From assembly GCA_964469165.1 (NCBI GenBank), contig CAYXXZ010000072.1:1-15598 (forward strand): a stretch of 15,598 nucleotides of DNA. Direction: 5' to 3'. The notes under the pieces are model-generated. The model saw only the letters and a program-made list of their open reading frames with translations. It did not search any database and was not told where the DNA came from. This stretch comes from CAYXXZ01 sp964469165. Its GTDB lineage: Bacteria > Pseudomonadota > Gammaproteobacteria > Pseudomonadales > Porticoccaceae. This document shows positions 1 through 7,564 of the stretch, piece by piece. The translations under genes were made by a program, and so were the position numbers. How positions within the stretch are numbered: the stretch's first letter is position 1; every line of letters begins with the position of its first letter.

Positions 1-122
1 GTGGCCCTGGTTTCGAGTAGTGGATTTTCCACCCGGAAACTGACGAGGGTGGCCAACATAGTGCAGGAAACGCAACAAAGTTCGAGGAGGCTTGGAATGA
101 CTTCTTTGATCCGGCAAAGTAA
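1..122 (+). pseudogene. DUF4160 family protein, 3' end, frameshifted
   Basis: This is the C-terminal end of a DUF4160-like protein whose 5' part lies outside the window. Frame 1 from base 1 reads VALVSSSGFSTRKLTRVA then NIVQETQQ, matching the remembered family pattern around the conserved SxGF..REL segment. The expected ending, KFEEAWNDFFDPAK and stop TAA at 120-122, lies in frame 3. The two halves join at the A-run at 77-79, where one extra A would restore a single frame. Frame 3 is closed upstream by a TAG at 18-20, so the frame-3 part cannot be a gene by itself. The 3' end overlaps the start of the next gene by 26 bases, the arrangement expected for an ancestral DUF4160-DUF2442 pair. The function of the family is unknown, and the pair is sometimes discussed as toxin-antitoxin-like. 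A sequencing error is the main alternative to a real frameshift. Confidence 0.6.
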
Positions 123-321
123 TCCCCGCGCAGCGCATGTTCACTGCACGGGTGATGAACTGGTTATCCACATGCGAACTGCTGGAAAATGGAGAAGGTA
201 TCCGCTGTGGCCTGTGCTCGATGAGGGTATCAGTGTTCTCGGCTTGCTTGTCGGAAGGTATTCGTGCAAGCGTTTTCCCGGCAAACGAGCCCGTGTGAAG
301 CATGGTGGTAGTGAAGCGTAA
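97..321 (+). CDS. DUF2442-like small protein with internal deletion
   Basis: This is a 74-residue protein of unknown function. I chose the ATG at 97 because a perfect AGGAGG (85-90) sits six bases upstream. Residues 10-26 (PRAAHVHCTGDELVIHM) resemble the beta-strand opening of DUF2442 proteins. Residues 45-59 (LWPVLDEGISVLGLL) resemble their C-terminal WPDLDEDISVEGLL-type motif. The segment that normally lies between them, containing a PLAW.PRL-type motif and a helix of roughly 20-25 residues, is absent without loss of frame. The preceding gene is a frameshifted DUF4160 remnant, the usual partner of DUF2442, so this half of the pair may be decaying too. Assignment is from remembered family motifs. 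A profile search would settle whether it still scores as DUF2442. Confidence 0.55.
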   Translation: MTSLIRQSNPRAAHVHCTGDELVIHMRTAGKWRRYPLWPVLDEGISVLGLLVGRYSCKRFPGKRARVKHGGSEA

Positions 322-348
322 ATAGTGTGGTAAAGAGGAGTAACAATC

Positions 349-591
349 ATGAACTATGACGATTCCCGTATCGATGACGCGGTGCTCGCGCTACTGGCGA
401 TTTTCAGTTTCGATGGCGGCAGAGCATGGAAAGGGTTCGATTTCGAGGTGATGGATCGACTGTATGCACGGGGGTTCATCGCCAATCCGCAAGGAAAAGC
501 CAAATCCGTCCGGGTCACGTCGGAAGGGCTGGAGCGAGGCTATGAGATTGCGGAACGGTTGTTTGGAGATTCTTCAGGGCGAGCGAACTGA
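349..591 (+). CDS. DUF6429 family protein
   Basis: This 80-residue protein of unknown function has the recognisable DUF6429 layout. It opens MNYDDSRIDDAVLALLAI, has a central RAWKGFDFEVMDRLYARGFI segment, and ends PQGKAKSVRVTSEGLERG. The pattern (two helices, then a K-S-V-x-V-T-x-E-G-L hairpin) resembles a small winged-helix fold, but that is inference. The start is supported by GAGGAG at 335-340, eight bases before the ATG. It lies 27 bases after the DUF2442 gene and may be co-transcribed with it. Its last 52 bases overlap the 3' end of the convergent mcrC gene, so its C-terminal tail (RLFGDSSGRAN) is encoded opposite the mcrC tail. No membrane segment or signal peptide is visible. Confidence 0.7.
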   Translation: MNYDDSRIDDAVLALLAIFSFDGGRAWKGFDFEVMDRLYARGFIANPQGKAKSVRVTSEGLERGYEIAERLFGDSSGRAN

Positions 592-1907
592 CGGATTTTC
601 TTCCTGTCAGAAAATTGTCTGGCAAACGGAGCCTCTTCGTGAATCAGAAGCTGGCGCGTCTTCAGGCAAAATGGCAGTACCCACAAGCGCAGACCTTCCG
701 GTTTGGGAAACTCGAAAACGGGTAACGGCTTTTCAAAAGTCGCTGTCTTTGGATAGATCAGAACAAGATCGCCCTGGCCGTTCAGGTAGCTCAGTCCGTA
801 GGCATGCAATTGATAAAAATCTGCCTGGGATAAACCATATTTCTCCCAGCCGCTGGACTTGCGACCATCCAGAAGTTTCCACTTGGTATCGAGTGCCGCC
901 AGATTGCGCCCGGCCTCCTGTATCAGCAGATCCGGGATCATCCGGAACCAGTCTTGTCCACGGTGCCGGACCAGATGGTGGCCATATACTTGCATTTTCA
1001 ATATCGACGGCGGGGCAAGTTGACGCTCAAGATGGCGGGCGACGAAGGCTTCGAAAACCGCTTCCATCGGAAACAGCAGTGAAGGCGCGTGGTGCCGGCC
1101 CACACCAGTCAGCGGGGATGTCTCATCGAGAATCAGGCGCGCCCACGCCAACCCCTCGGTGTAGTAATCCATCCCGCGATCGAGCCGCACACGCTGAAAG
1201 TCGATTGCCGGTGTATCCGAAGGTGGAACATCGCCAAACGCAAATGCCAGCATCCGCCCCAGCCGCTGGTTTTCCTGTGACACAGATAGGTGCAGCACAC
1301 GACGCAACGCGGCATGCAGCAGGCGGTTTTCCGGCCTGTTGGCGGAGAACTCGTCGTGTTCCGTGAAAAAACGATCTGCCCGTAACAGGTTTTGCCGCAG
1401 GTGCGACGACATCAGCAGCTTGCCACGCAGGGCGAACAGATTTTCGCGGCGGATGCTGTAGTCGCCGCGAAGCCCATGCTTGACCACAGCCTCGACCGAG
1501 CGCAGAAATTCGGCGATGAATACTTCCAGTAAAGGCATTCGTGCCGCGGCAAGCTTGGCGCTCTCCGTCTGGATATGCCGGAAACCCCGAAGGCAGCACA
1601 GCATGTCGATCAGCAGTTGCCTTGCTTCGGCAGCGTCACCACCAACCACCTTGCCGACTTTGGGCAATACCTCGATCTGATAACCATTTGGCGCACGGAT
1701 GACACCGACATGGCTGGTGACCTGGATTGCAGGACACTTTGAGCGTTGCGTCAGCTTCAACCAGCGGGCACCCTCATCCGCGCCCAAACATTGTTCTTCC
1801 AGCCATGTGTAAACTTTTGCAGGAATGACATGCAGGCCATCGCCGCCGGCCGGATTCCTGGTTTCGTCGATCAGCGCGTCGAACTCGTAGATGGTGATGC
1901 CATTCAT
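540..1907 (-). CDS. mcrC: McrC-family nuclease subunit of a McrBC-type restriction system
   Basis: McrC proteins bind the McrB NTPase ring and supply the endonuclease that cleaves modified DNA. The 455-residue product starts MNGITIYEF and carries a PD-(D/E)XK nuclease core in its C-terminal half. Visible elements are PDLLI (Asp326), LDTKWK (Asp340, Lys342) and QLHAY (Gln366, Tyr370). The N-terminal region (about 25-85, ending NGYQIEVLPKVGK) and the central helical region with NRPENRLLHAALRRVL (190-204) are typical of the family. The ATG lies 15 bases after the mcrB stop, so the two form an operon. The last 30 or so residues (RQFSDRKKIRQFARPEE onward) look like an extension past the family core, and their codons run into the convergent DUF6429 gene. 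All nuclease residues are present, so the protein looks active. The modification recognised cannot be read from the sequence. Confidence 0.9.
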   Translation of the reverse strand: MNGITIYEFDALIDETRNPAGGDGLHVIPAKVYTWLEEQCLGADEGARWLKLTQRSKCPAIQVTSHVGVIRAPNGYQIEVLPKVGKVVGGDAAEARQLLIDMLCCLRGFRHIQTESAKLAAARMPLLEVFIAEFLRSVEAVVKHGLRGDYSIRRENLFALRGKLLMSSHLRQNLLRADRFFTEHDEFSANRPENRLLHAALRRVLHLSVSQENQRLGRMLAFAFGDVPPSDTPAIDFQRVRLDRGMDYYTEGLAWARLILDETSPLTGVGRHHAPSLLFPMEAVFEAFVARHLERQLAPPSILKMQVYGHHLVRHRGQDWFRMIPDLLIQEAGRNLAALDTKWKLLDGRKSSGWEKYGLSQADFYQLHAYGLSYLNGQGDLVLIYPKTATFEKPLPVFEFPKPEGLRLWVLPFCLKTRQLLIHEEAPFARQFSDRKKIRQFARPEESPNNRSAIS

Positions 1908-1922
1908 GGAGTTGGCTGCCGG

Positions 1923-3668
1923 TCAGCGCGGCGGGCTGTAAATGCCGATAAAGGCATCCGGATTCTGCAATGCGCTCGGCTGCAACGAATAGCGGCGCTT
2001 TGCCGCGTAGCTGTCGAGATCGTGTTGATAACCAAACAATCTGGCCAGACTGCTCTCATGATCGTCGCTTTCGGTCAGAAATTGGTGCTCGGATGGCTTC
2101 TGGTTGTCGGCGAGCACCAGCCGAATCTTCTGCCAGTCCTCAAAGAAATATTCCTCCAGTAGCGGCAGGATTCGGTTCTTGAATATATTGCCGAGCGTAT
2201 CAAACCGTTGATCTGATGGAACCGGTCCAAGCGAGACGAAGTAGGCATGCCCGATCGTGTGGTCACGGTCATACAGGGCTTCGATGCGTTCGTTGATGAC
2301 CGTCAGCATTTTGCAAAGATCAACGGTCTTTTCGTTGTGATTCACGCTGATCCCCTGTAAAACTTCTGGTTCCGGCATCACGGGGATGAACTCAAAGCGG
2401 CGGCGCAATGCGGTATCCAGAAGCGCCAGCGAACGGTCGGCTGTGTTCATCGTGCCGATGATGTCGATATTCTTTGGCACTGAGAATACCTCGCCTGAAT
2501 AGGGCAGCGTAACCGATATTGCGTTCTCCGCGCCTTCACGCTTATCCGGTTCGATCAGAGTGATAAGCTCGCCGAAAATCTTGCTGATATTGCCGCGGTT
2601 AATTTCGTCGATGACCATTGCGAACCGATACTGGGGCTCCCTGCGCGCGCGCTCACACAATCGTTTGAACACGCCGGCACGGATTTCATAGCGCACCTGC
2701 CCACCCTCGGCCTCTTCATCCAGCATTGGGCGCAGCCCTTCCACAAACTCCTCGTAGCCATAGGACTGATGGAAGGTAACGAAGCTGTAACGGTGGATTT
2801 CTTCATCTACAGCACCGCCAGCCTTCAGCATATCGACGGTTTCGACGATGTCGGCACAGGATTCGCGCCAGTCACCGGCCAGGTACCAGACCGCATCCTC
2901 ACTCTTGTCGAACACCCCAGGCGCATTGCGACGCACGTACTTCACTGTCACCGAATCTTCGAGCGAGTGCAGTTGCAGGGCGGTCCACAGGTACCGTTTG
3001 AAGTTCCGGCTCTGGGCCTGCCCTTTGGCTGCGGCAATTGCCACGATGAAAGGATGCTCCGCCATCTGCGCCACCGTGGCCCTACCGCCCAGGTCGTACA
3101 GTGCGGCGACCATACCTTCCCAACGGGTCAGTGTGGCAATACGTTCGCCGATGATTTGCTCGCGCCGCTCCTTGTCGCTCCCTCTGGATTGCGTGTAATC
3201 AGTCTTTAGAAGACTAGATAGAGTCCAGGTCTTGCCGGTACCCGGCGGACCGTAATAGATGCGGTTGATCGGAACCGCATCGGGTTGCCTCATCTTCTCA
3301 TCTGGAGTTTCCATTTCGTCCTCTGTATCACCACTCCGGTACTTTTCGTTATTTTCTTTGGAAAGAATGAGTTTTCGTGCATTATGGCAACTCCTAAACT
3401 CTATTTCGAGCTGACTTTTCTTCTCATCCGGCCACGCTTCCCTGGCATCCTCAATATCTGCATCAGGATTCTCAATAACCCAGCGCCAAATTCTGCCACC
3501 GCTTAAATCTGGGCGTAGCAAGCGCCTCACCATCGATGCTGCTGCTTTATCGGGTGGCATTTCTTTTGGAACATAACAGTCCTGCCGCGGCTTAGCATCT
3601 CCAGCTACATATCTGGCAATTTCCAGCATTTTTTCAATGTGACTTTCTTGGCTCACCTTCAACACCAC
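1923..3668 (-). CDS. mcrB: McrB-family AAA+ GTPase/translocase subunit
   Basis: McrB-type AAA+ proteins form rings that hydrolyse GTP and translocate DNA to activate McrC. The 581-residue product has Walker A GPPGTGKT (140-147), Walker B MVIDEINRGN (351-360), the McrB signature MNTADRS (407-413), arginines LRRRFEF (421-427) and the conserved DRDHTIGHAYF (467-477). RYSFVTFHQSYGYEEFVEGL (293-312) is the usual motif after Walker A, but here about 145 residues separate the two. That insert contains a likely winged helix at about 180-262. The N-terminal 130 residues, expected to be the DNA-reading part, match nothing I recognise and end in an acidic linker. No good ATG start exists. The call uses GTG at 3668, but GTG at 3656 has GAGGTGG about eight bases upstream and may be the true start. 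An IS remnant ends only 59 bases upstream. Confidence 0.88.
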   Translation of the reverse strand: MVLKVSQESHIEKMLEIARYVAGDAKPRQDCYVPKEMPPDKAAASMVRRLLRPDLSGGRIWRWVIENPDADIEDAREAWPDEKKSQLEIEFRSCHNARKLILSKENNEKYRSGDTEDEMETPDEKMRQPDAVPINRIYYGPPGTGKTWTLSSLLKTDYTQSRGSDKERREQIIGERIATLTRWEGMVAALYDLGGRATVAQMAEHPFIVAIAAAKGQAQSRNFKRYLWTALQLHSLEDSVTVKYVRRNAPGVFDKSEDAVWYLAGDWRESCADIVETVDMLKAGGAVDEEIHRYSFVTFHQSYGYEEFVEGLRPMLDEEAEGGQVRYEIRAGVFKRLCERARREPQYRFAMVIDEINRGNISKIFGELITLIEPDKREGAENAISVTLPYSGEVFSVPKNIDIIGTMNTADRSLALLDTALRRRFEFIPVMPEPEVLQGISVNHNEKTVDLCKMLTVINERIEALYDRDHTIGHAYFVSLGPVPSDQRFDTLGNIFKNRILPLLEEYFFEDWQKIRLVLADNQKPSEHQFLTESDDHESSLARLFGYQHDLDSYAAKRRYSLQPSALQNPDAFIGIYSPPR

Positions 3669-3727
3669 CTCAGATCGTTCAATATTTCCCTCTACTCCCG
3701 CTCAATAGTTGATTTCTATAAAAGTGT
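3669..3727. other. Short AT-rich leader between IS remnant and mcrB
   Basis: This 59-base stretch is more AT-rich than its surroundings and is all that separates the mcrB start from the dead transposase tail. Any mcrB promoter must lie here or inside the IS remnant. I see a GAGG just before the GTG start cluster but no convincing -35/-10 pair. Confidence 0.4.
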
Positions 3728-4045
3728 TTATATTTCAATGTCTTGTATTGAGTCGCCCCAACGTTTGTGAAAGCCATTTGGTTTGAGTTCAGGCCGCCCC
3801 TTTTGGTTCTCAGCGAGTAGCCGCCAGTAGTTTGTCCCAACTTCTGTCGGCGGTACATAGCCGATCGGTCCCAGCAGTCGATGATGATTGAACCAGCGCA
3901 CCTATTGCAGTGTTGCCATTTCCACGGACTCCCTCGTTTTCTATGACTCTCGGTGGAGAATCAGCTCCGTATTGTAGAGGCTGTTGATGATCTCGACCAA
4001 CGCATTGTTATAGCTGTTACCACGGCTCCTTACCGACGGCTCTAT
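3728..4045 (-). pseudogene. IS3-family transposase (orfB) C-terminal remnant
   Basis: Read on the minus strand, one frame gives IEPSVRSRGNSYNNALVE, then IINSLYNTELI, then VRWFNHHRLLGPIGYVPPTE and a TAA at 3728-3730. This is the C-terminal end of an IS3-family DDE transposase. It includes the region around the third catalytic acid (the Glu of NALVE) and the WFNHHRLL...GYVPP tail. The frame holds two internal TAG stops, at 3941-3943 and 3902-3904. Both fall where the family normally has Trp, so each can be explained by one TGG to TAG change. The catalytic domain upstream of IEPSV, the first ORF and both terminal inverted repeats are missing. The remnant cannot transpose, and it lies exactly between mcrB and the nuclease-helicase gene. 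Confidence 0.85.
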
Positions 4046-4103
4046 CCGTAATGAAAATTTCATTTTCATTCTGTTTATGATGAAAAATGCTTGTTAGACT
4101 CGC
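4046..4103. other. Spacer between transposase remnant and nuclease-helicase gene
   Basis: This AT-rich 58-base spacer includes ATGAAAATTTCATTTTCATT, a loose palindrome with a repeated CATTTTCATT-like unit. It may be the breakpoint where the 5' part of the insertion sequence was lost. No terminator with a clear stem and T-run is visible. Confidence 0.35.
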
Positions 4104-7100
4104 CTAATGTTTTTCTTGCTCTAACGCACAAACCACATTCACCAACCGCATCTGCTCCACAGTCTGGCACTTTGCCTCCCTCAATCTCGGCGAACCAAAC
4201 ACCAGCGCCAGCGCCTTGGCGCGGGAAATGGCGACGTTGATACGGTTGCGCGAGTAGAGGAAATCCATACCCCGGGGGCTTTCCTCTGCGGAGGAGGCCG
4301 TCATGGAAACGATACAGACAGGCGCCTCCTGTCCCTGGAATTTGTCGACGGTGCCGATCCGGATGCCGGACGGCAATGCGGCTTGCAGCGCATTGACCTG
4401 GGCGTTGTAGGGCGCGACGACGATGATGTCGCTTTCGTCCAGTGGGCGCGAGCTGCCGGTTGTGTCGATCCACTGACCGGCGAGCAGCGCGGCGATGGCC
4501 GAGCGGATGGCGTCGATTTCCTCTTCGGCGACTTGCGCGTTGCCTTGGTGGTTCACCGGCACCCAATACGCGCCGGCTTCCGGGTAGGGCGTGCCGCTGA
4601 TGCACTGGCGCGCGGTGTCCGGGTGGCTGGTCAGGCGGCCATCGTAAATCTGTTCGGAAATGTAGCCGCAGACTGCCGGGTGCATGCGCCGCGATACCGG
4701 CAGGAAAATACCGCGATCGGACTGCACGGTGGCATCTTCGCCCTGCAACCATTCGAGGCAGGAGAGGTTGGCGGGGTGGGGGTGCGCGCCCTGCACCACC
4801 TGGGGCAACTGACGGGGGTCTCCCACCAGCACCAGGTTTCTCGCGGCGCGGCCCATGCCCACCATGTTGGCCAGCCCGACCTGACCGGCTTCGTCCACGA
4901 ACAGCCAGTCGAAGGCCTGTTCACACTCGGGCCTTGAAAAGTAGAACGCCGTGCCACCGGCGATAGGCGCCGATGCCAGCAGCGGATCATCGTTGCTGGT
5001 GGTGCGGATGACGCCGGTGTAATCCTCCGCGTAGCCGCCGTCCGTCTGACTGATTTTGTGCGCCATCGTAACTGGACCATCCGGCTGCGAGTATTCACCT
5101 GCATCCAATGCCGTTCGGCATTCCATCAGCACGTTGCGGATGGCTTCGTGGCTGTTGGAGGAAACGCCGACGCGAAAACCGTTCGCCACCAGGGTGAGAA
5201 TGACGCGGGCGGTGACGTAGGTTTTGCCTGTACCGGGCGGCCCCTGCATGGGCAGCACGGTATTCTGCATGCGCGGAATGGCGGACATGGCCGTTTCCAG
5301 CGCGTCACCCTGGTTCAGTGTTTCCAGGGCGGGGCCGGGCGCGAGGCGGGGCGGGTTGCGGGACAGCAGATCGTCGAGCGCGGTAAAGCGGCGCGGCCCG
5401 CACTGGTCGGCAATTACGTCCTTGATTGCGTTGGCGATGACATCCGTGCCGACGGGCGCGGATGGGTGCAGCGCCAAATGATTGATCAGCAGGTGAGCCC
5501 TGGCGTTGCCGATTTTCAGGGTGAGTGTGCAGGTTTCTCGATTCAGTGTTTCGATGGTGACCTTGGTAAAGCCGTCATCGGTGGCAATGCTGGCAAATTG
5601 ACCGCCGCGCAATTTGGTTTCCTGCGGGGGAAAGCGGTAGTGGCGTTGCTGGGAGCGTTTGACGGATTCAGGCGGCCCCATGGCTTGCAGGCCGCCAAGT
5701 GCGTCCAGGTCGTCGATCAGGTCTTCGTCATCCTTGCCGAGGCTATCGAAAATGGCCCACCAGGCGGGTTTGGCTTCGCGTTTGTGAAACAGACCAAGAT
5801 TGAACAGCAGCGCTTGCCGCTCGGGCGGCAGAGCGGCTCCGGCCAGTTGACCGCGCAAGGCGAGGACGTCGGCTTCTTCCTCTATTTCCTTTTCCGCCGC
5901 ATCCGCGCCCGGTTCCGGCCAGGGCATGGCGGGGCGGATGTTCACCAGCCAGTCCCGCAGCAGTTGCGTGGAGATGCAGTCGATGCGGTTGTATTCCTCG
6001 ATTTCATCGAGGATGGACTGATCGCCGGTTTCACGCCATTTTTCATAGGCCACCACGGAACCGGCGGCGGTTTTGACTTCGCTGTCGCGGCTGAGGCCGT
6101 AGAACACTTCGAGGGATTTGATGGAGTAATTTGACTCCGAAATAATGACGCCGCCGCGCACTACGGCATAGAGATCGACGAAACGGCGTTCGCGCAGCAG
6201 GCGGTCGAGAAATGTTTCACCGATTCCGTATTGCGCGGTCAATCGGCGCAGGGCGGTGATTTCGTAGGGCGCGTAGTGGTAGATGCGGGCTTCGGGGTAT
6301 TGCGCCAGCCGGGCGCGGAAATAGTCCAGCAGATTGGCCAGAGCCTGTTTTTCCTCGCTGTGGGTGTGCGCCCAGAAGGCCTGAAATCCGGTGTCCTCAG
6401 CCCATACACCGTGCAGATATTCCAAGCCGCCTTCGTAATGAGGGTCGCCTTCGATGTCGTAGAAAAGATCGCCCGCTTGCGGCTGTGGCAGCAGATCGAA
6501 GCCTTTGCCCCCTTCCTGGGAGCGCAGAGTATACGCGGGTGGACCGCTTTTTCTCGCCTGTTGCAGCCGCGCCTGGGTCACCAGCTTGTCGAGAGTCGCA
6601 TTGGCCATGCCGCGCACCGATTGATCCCATTGCGCCAGCGCAGCGAGCGTTGTGATGCCGCTCGCTTCCAGTTTGCGCACTTGCACACGAGTGATCCCGG
6701 CCACGTTGAAAAGACTGTCCTCAGACTGCCAGCCACTTTGGCAGTGGTCGGCCCAACGACACAGTGTGCAATCTGCGCAGGGAACGGGGCGGGTCGCTGT
6801 GGGTTCGGCAATAAAGCTCTCCAGCCGCTGGCGGGCAGCGCGGGCGTAGGCTGAAAACTCGGTCAGTTGAAAAGATGCTTTGTCACCGTTTCCCAATATC
6901 AGATGAGCCCGGGTGGGTTCTGTGCCCTGAACTTCAGCGAGAAGGTCGGAGTACAGAACAAGCTGTAGAAGATGCTTGGGGCTGGCAGAGCGCTTGAGCT
7001 TGGTGTCGGCGACTTCATAACTGCAATCGCCGAGCATTGAAGGTGTGTCCACCCGCATGAGGAAGTCGGCCCAGCCACCCCAGTGGTCGTGCAGCAATGC

Positions 7101-7400
7101 GGCCTGGTAGACCACGGCGGGGCCTGCACTGAGCGTGGCGCGGGTAGCGTCGACAGCCTCCGGTAGACTGCTGCGAGGAATTTCCACGACGGTGGCGCCA
7201 GTGCCGCGCAATTCAGCGAGATAGTTTGCTTCGTGGGCATCACCGAGGCGTTGCAGTAAAACGGCGTCGGGGTCGTCCGCCTTGGGTTCGGGCCCGTTGC
7301 CATGAAGGTACTGGAAATCCAGCCAGGTGGCGTGCGCACAGCCCATGAACCGCATGAGGTCGGTGGCGGATAACAGAATCTTTTGATCAGAAAACTTCAT
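4104..7400 (-). CDS. TM0106-family RecB-like nuclease / DEDD exonuclease / SF1 helicase fusion
   Basis: This 1098-residue protein joins three nucleic-acid enzymes. Residues 1-225 form a RecB/Cas4-like nuclease: GWADFLMR (Asp112), YEVADTKLK (Asp132, Lys134), QLVLY (Gln146, Tyr150), plus Cys21, Cys211, Cys214 and Cys220 placed as Fe-S ligands in Cas4/AddB proteins. Residues 305-490 form an RNase H-fold DEDD exonuclease with FYDIEGDP (Asp315, Glu317), HYAPYE and YNRIDC (Asp474). Residues 700-1075 are an SF1 DNA2/UPF1-like helicase with GPPGTGKT (720-727), LFVDEAGQ (833-840), GDPRQLPQ (860-867), GTVDKFQGQE (1016-1025) and RNRINVAISRAK (1051-1062). I chose the ATG at 7400 because the nuclease domain begins there; an upstream in-frame extension to 7478 has no family features. 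The role is unknown; DNA repair or defence is inferred. All catalytic motifs look intact. Confidence 0.88.
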   Translation of the reverse strand: MKFSDQKILLSATDLMRFMGCAHATWLDFQYLHGNGPEPKADDPDAVLLQRLGDAHEANYLAELRGTGATVVEIPRSSLPEAVDATRATLSAGPAVVYQAALLHDHWGGWADFLMRVDTPSMLGDCSYEVADTKLKRSASPKHLLQLVLYSDLLAEVQGTEPTRAHLILGNGDKASFQLTEFSAYARAARQRLESFIAEPTATRPVPCADCTLCRWADHCQSGWQSEDSLFNVAGITRVQVRKLEASGITTLAALAQWDQSVRGMANATLDKLVTQARLQQARKSGPPAYTLRSQEGGKGFDLLPQPQAGDLFYDIEGDPHYEGGLEYLHGVWAEDTGFQAFWAHTHSEEKQALANLLDYFRARLAQYPEARIYHYAPYEITALRRLTAQYGIGETFLDRLLRERRFVDLYAVVRGGVIISESNYSIKSLEVFYGLSRDSEVKTAAGSVVAYEKWRETGDQSILDEIEEYNRIDCISTQLLRDWLVNIRPAMPWPEPGADAAEKEIEEEADVLALRGQLAGAALPPERQALLFNLGLFHKREAKPAWWAIFDSLGKDDEDLIDDLDALGGLQAMGPPESVKRSQQRHYRFPPQETKLRGGQFASIATDDGFTKVTIETLNRETCTLTLKIGNARAHLLINHLALHPSAPVGTDVIANAIKDVIADQCGPRRFTALDDLLSRNPPRLAPGPALETLNQGDALETAMSAIPRMQNTVLPMQGPPGTGKTYVTARVILTLVANGFRVGVSSNSHEAIRNVLMECRTALDAGEYSQPDGPVTMAHKISQTDGGYAEDYTGVIRTTSNDDPLLASAPIAGGTAFYFSRPECEQAFDWLFVDEAGQVGLANMVGMGRAARNLVLVGDPRQLPQVVQGAHPHPANLSCLEWLQGEDATVQSDRGIFLPVSRRMHPAVCGYISEQIYDGRLTSHPDTARQCISGTPYPEAGAYWVPVNHQGNAQVAEEEIDAIRSAIAALLAGQWIDTTGSSRPLDESDIIVVAPYNAQVNALQAALPSGIRIGTVDKFQGQEAPVCIVSMTASSAEESPRGMDFLYSRNRINVAISRAKALALVFGSPRLREAKCQTVEQMRLVNVVCALEQEKH

Positions 7401-7564
7401 GGCACGCCCTTGCCTTGTAATGATCGCCCGAGTATACGTGCTGCGGCCGCGACCGGGCGCTTTTATTCGTGTTTGCACCGACTTGCGAACTCTCTCCCGC
7501 GGGACATCGCGAACAGCACCCCTGCCTGCAGGAGGTGGCCCTTGTTGGGTACCTCGGTGATTGT

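Noticed and set aside
70..90. Programmed -1 frameshifting in the DUF4160 gene
   Set aside because: The bases around the shift (ACG CAA CAA AGT) do not form an X XXY YYZ slippery heptamer in the original frame, so simple mutation or a sequencing error is more likely.
1..96. Start of a 106-residue protein at base 1 (GTG)
   Set aside because: There is no ribosome site in view, and residues 1-26 match the DUF4160 remnant. The AGGAGG-supported ATG at 97 is the real start for the downstream gene.
464..1366. Open frame of about 300 codons on the plus strand
   Set aside because: It is antisense to mcrC, has no family features and has the low-complexity Pro/Arg/Ser-rich composition typical of shadow frames in GC-rich DNA.
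5058..6134. Open frame of about 358 codons on the plus strand
   Set aside because: It runs opposite the nuclease-helicase gene, whose catalytic motifs are intact, and has no recognisable protein features.
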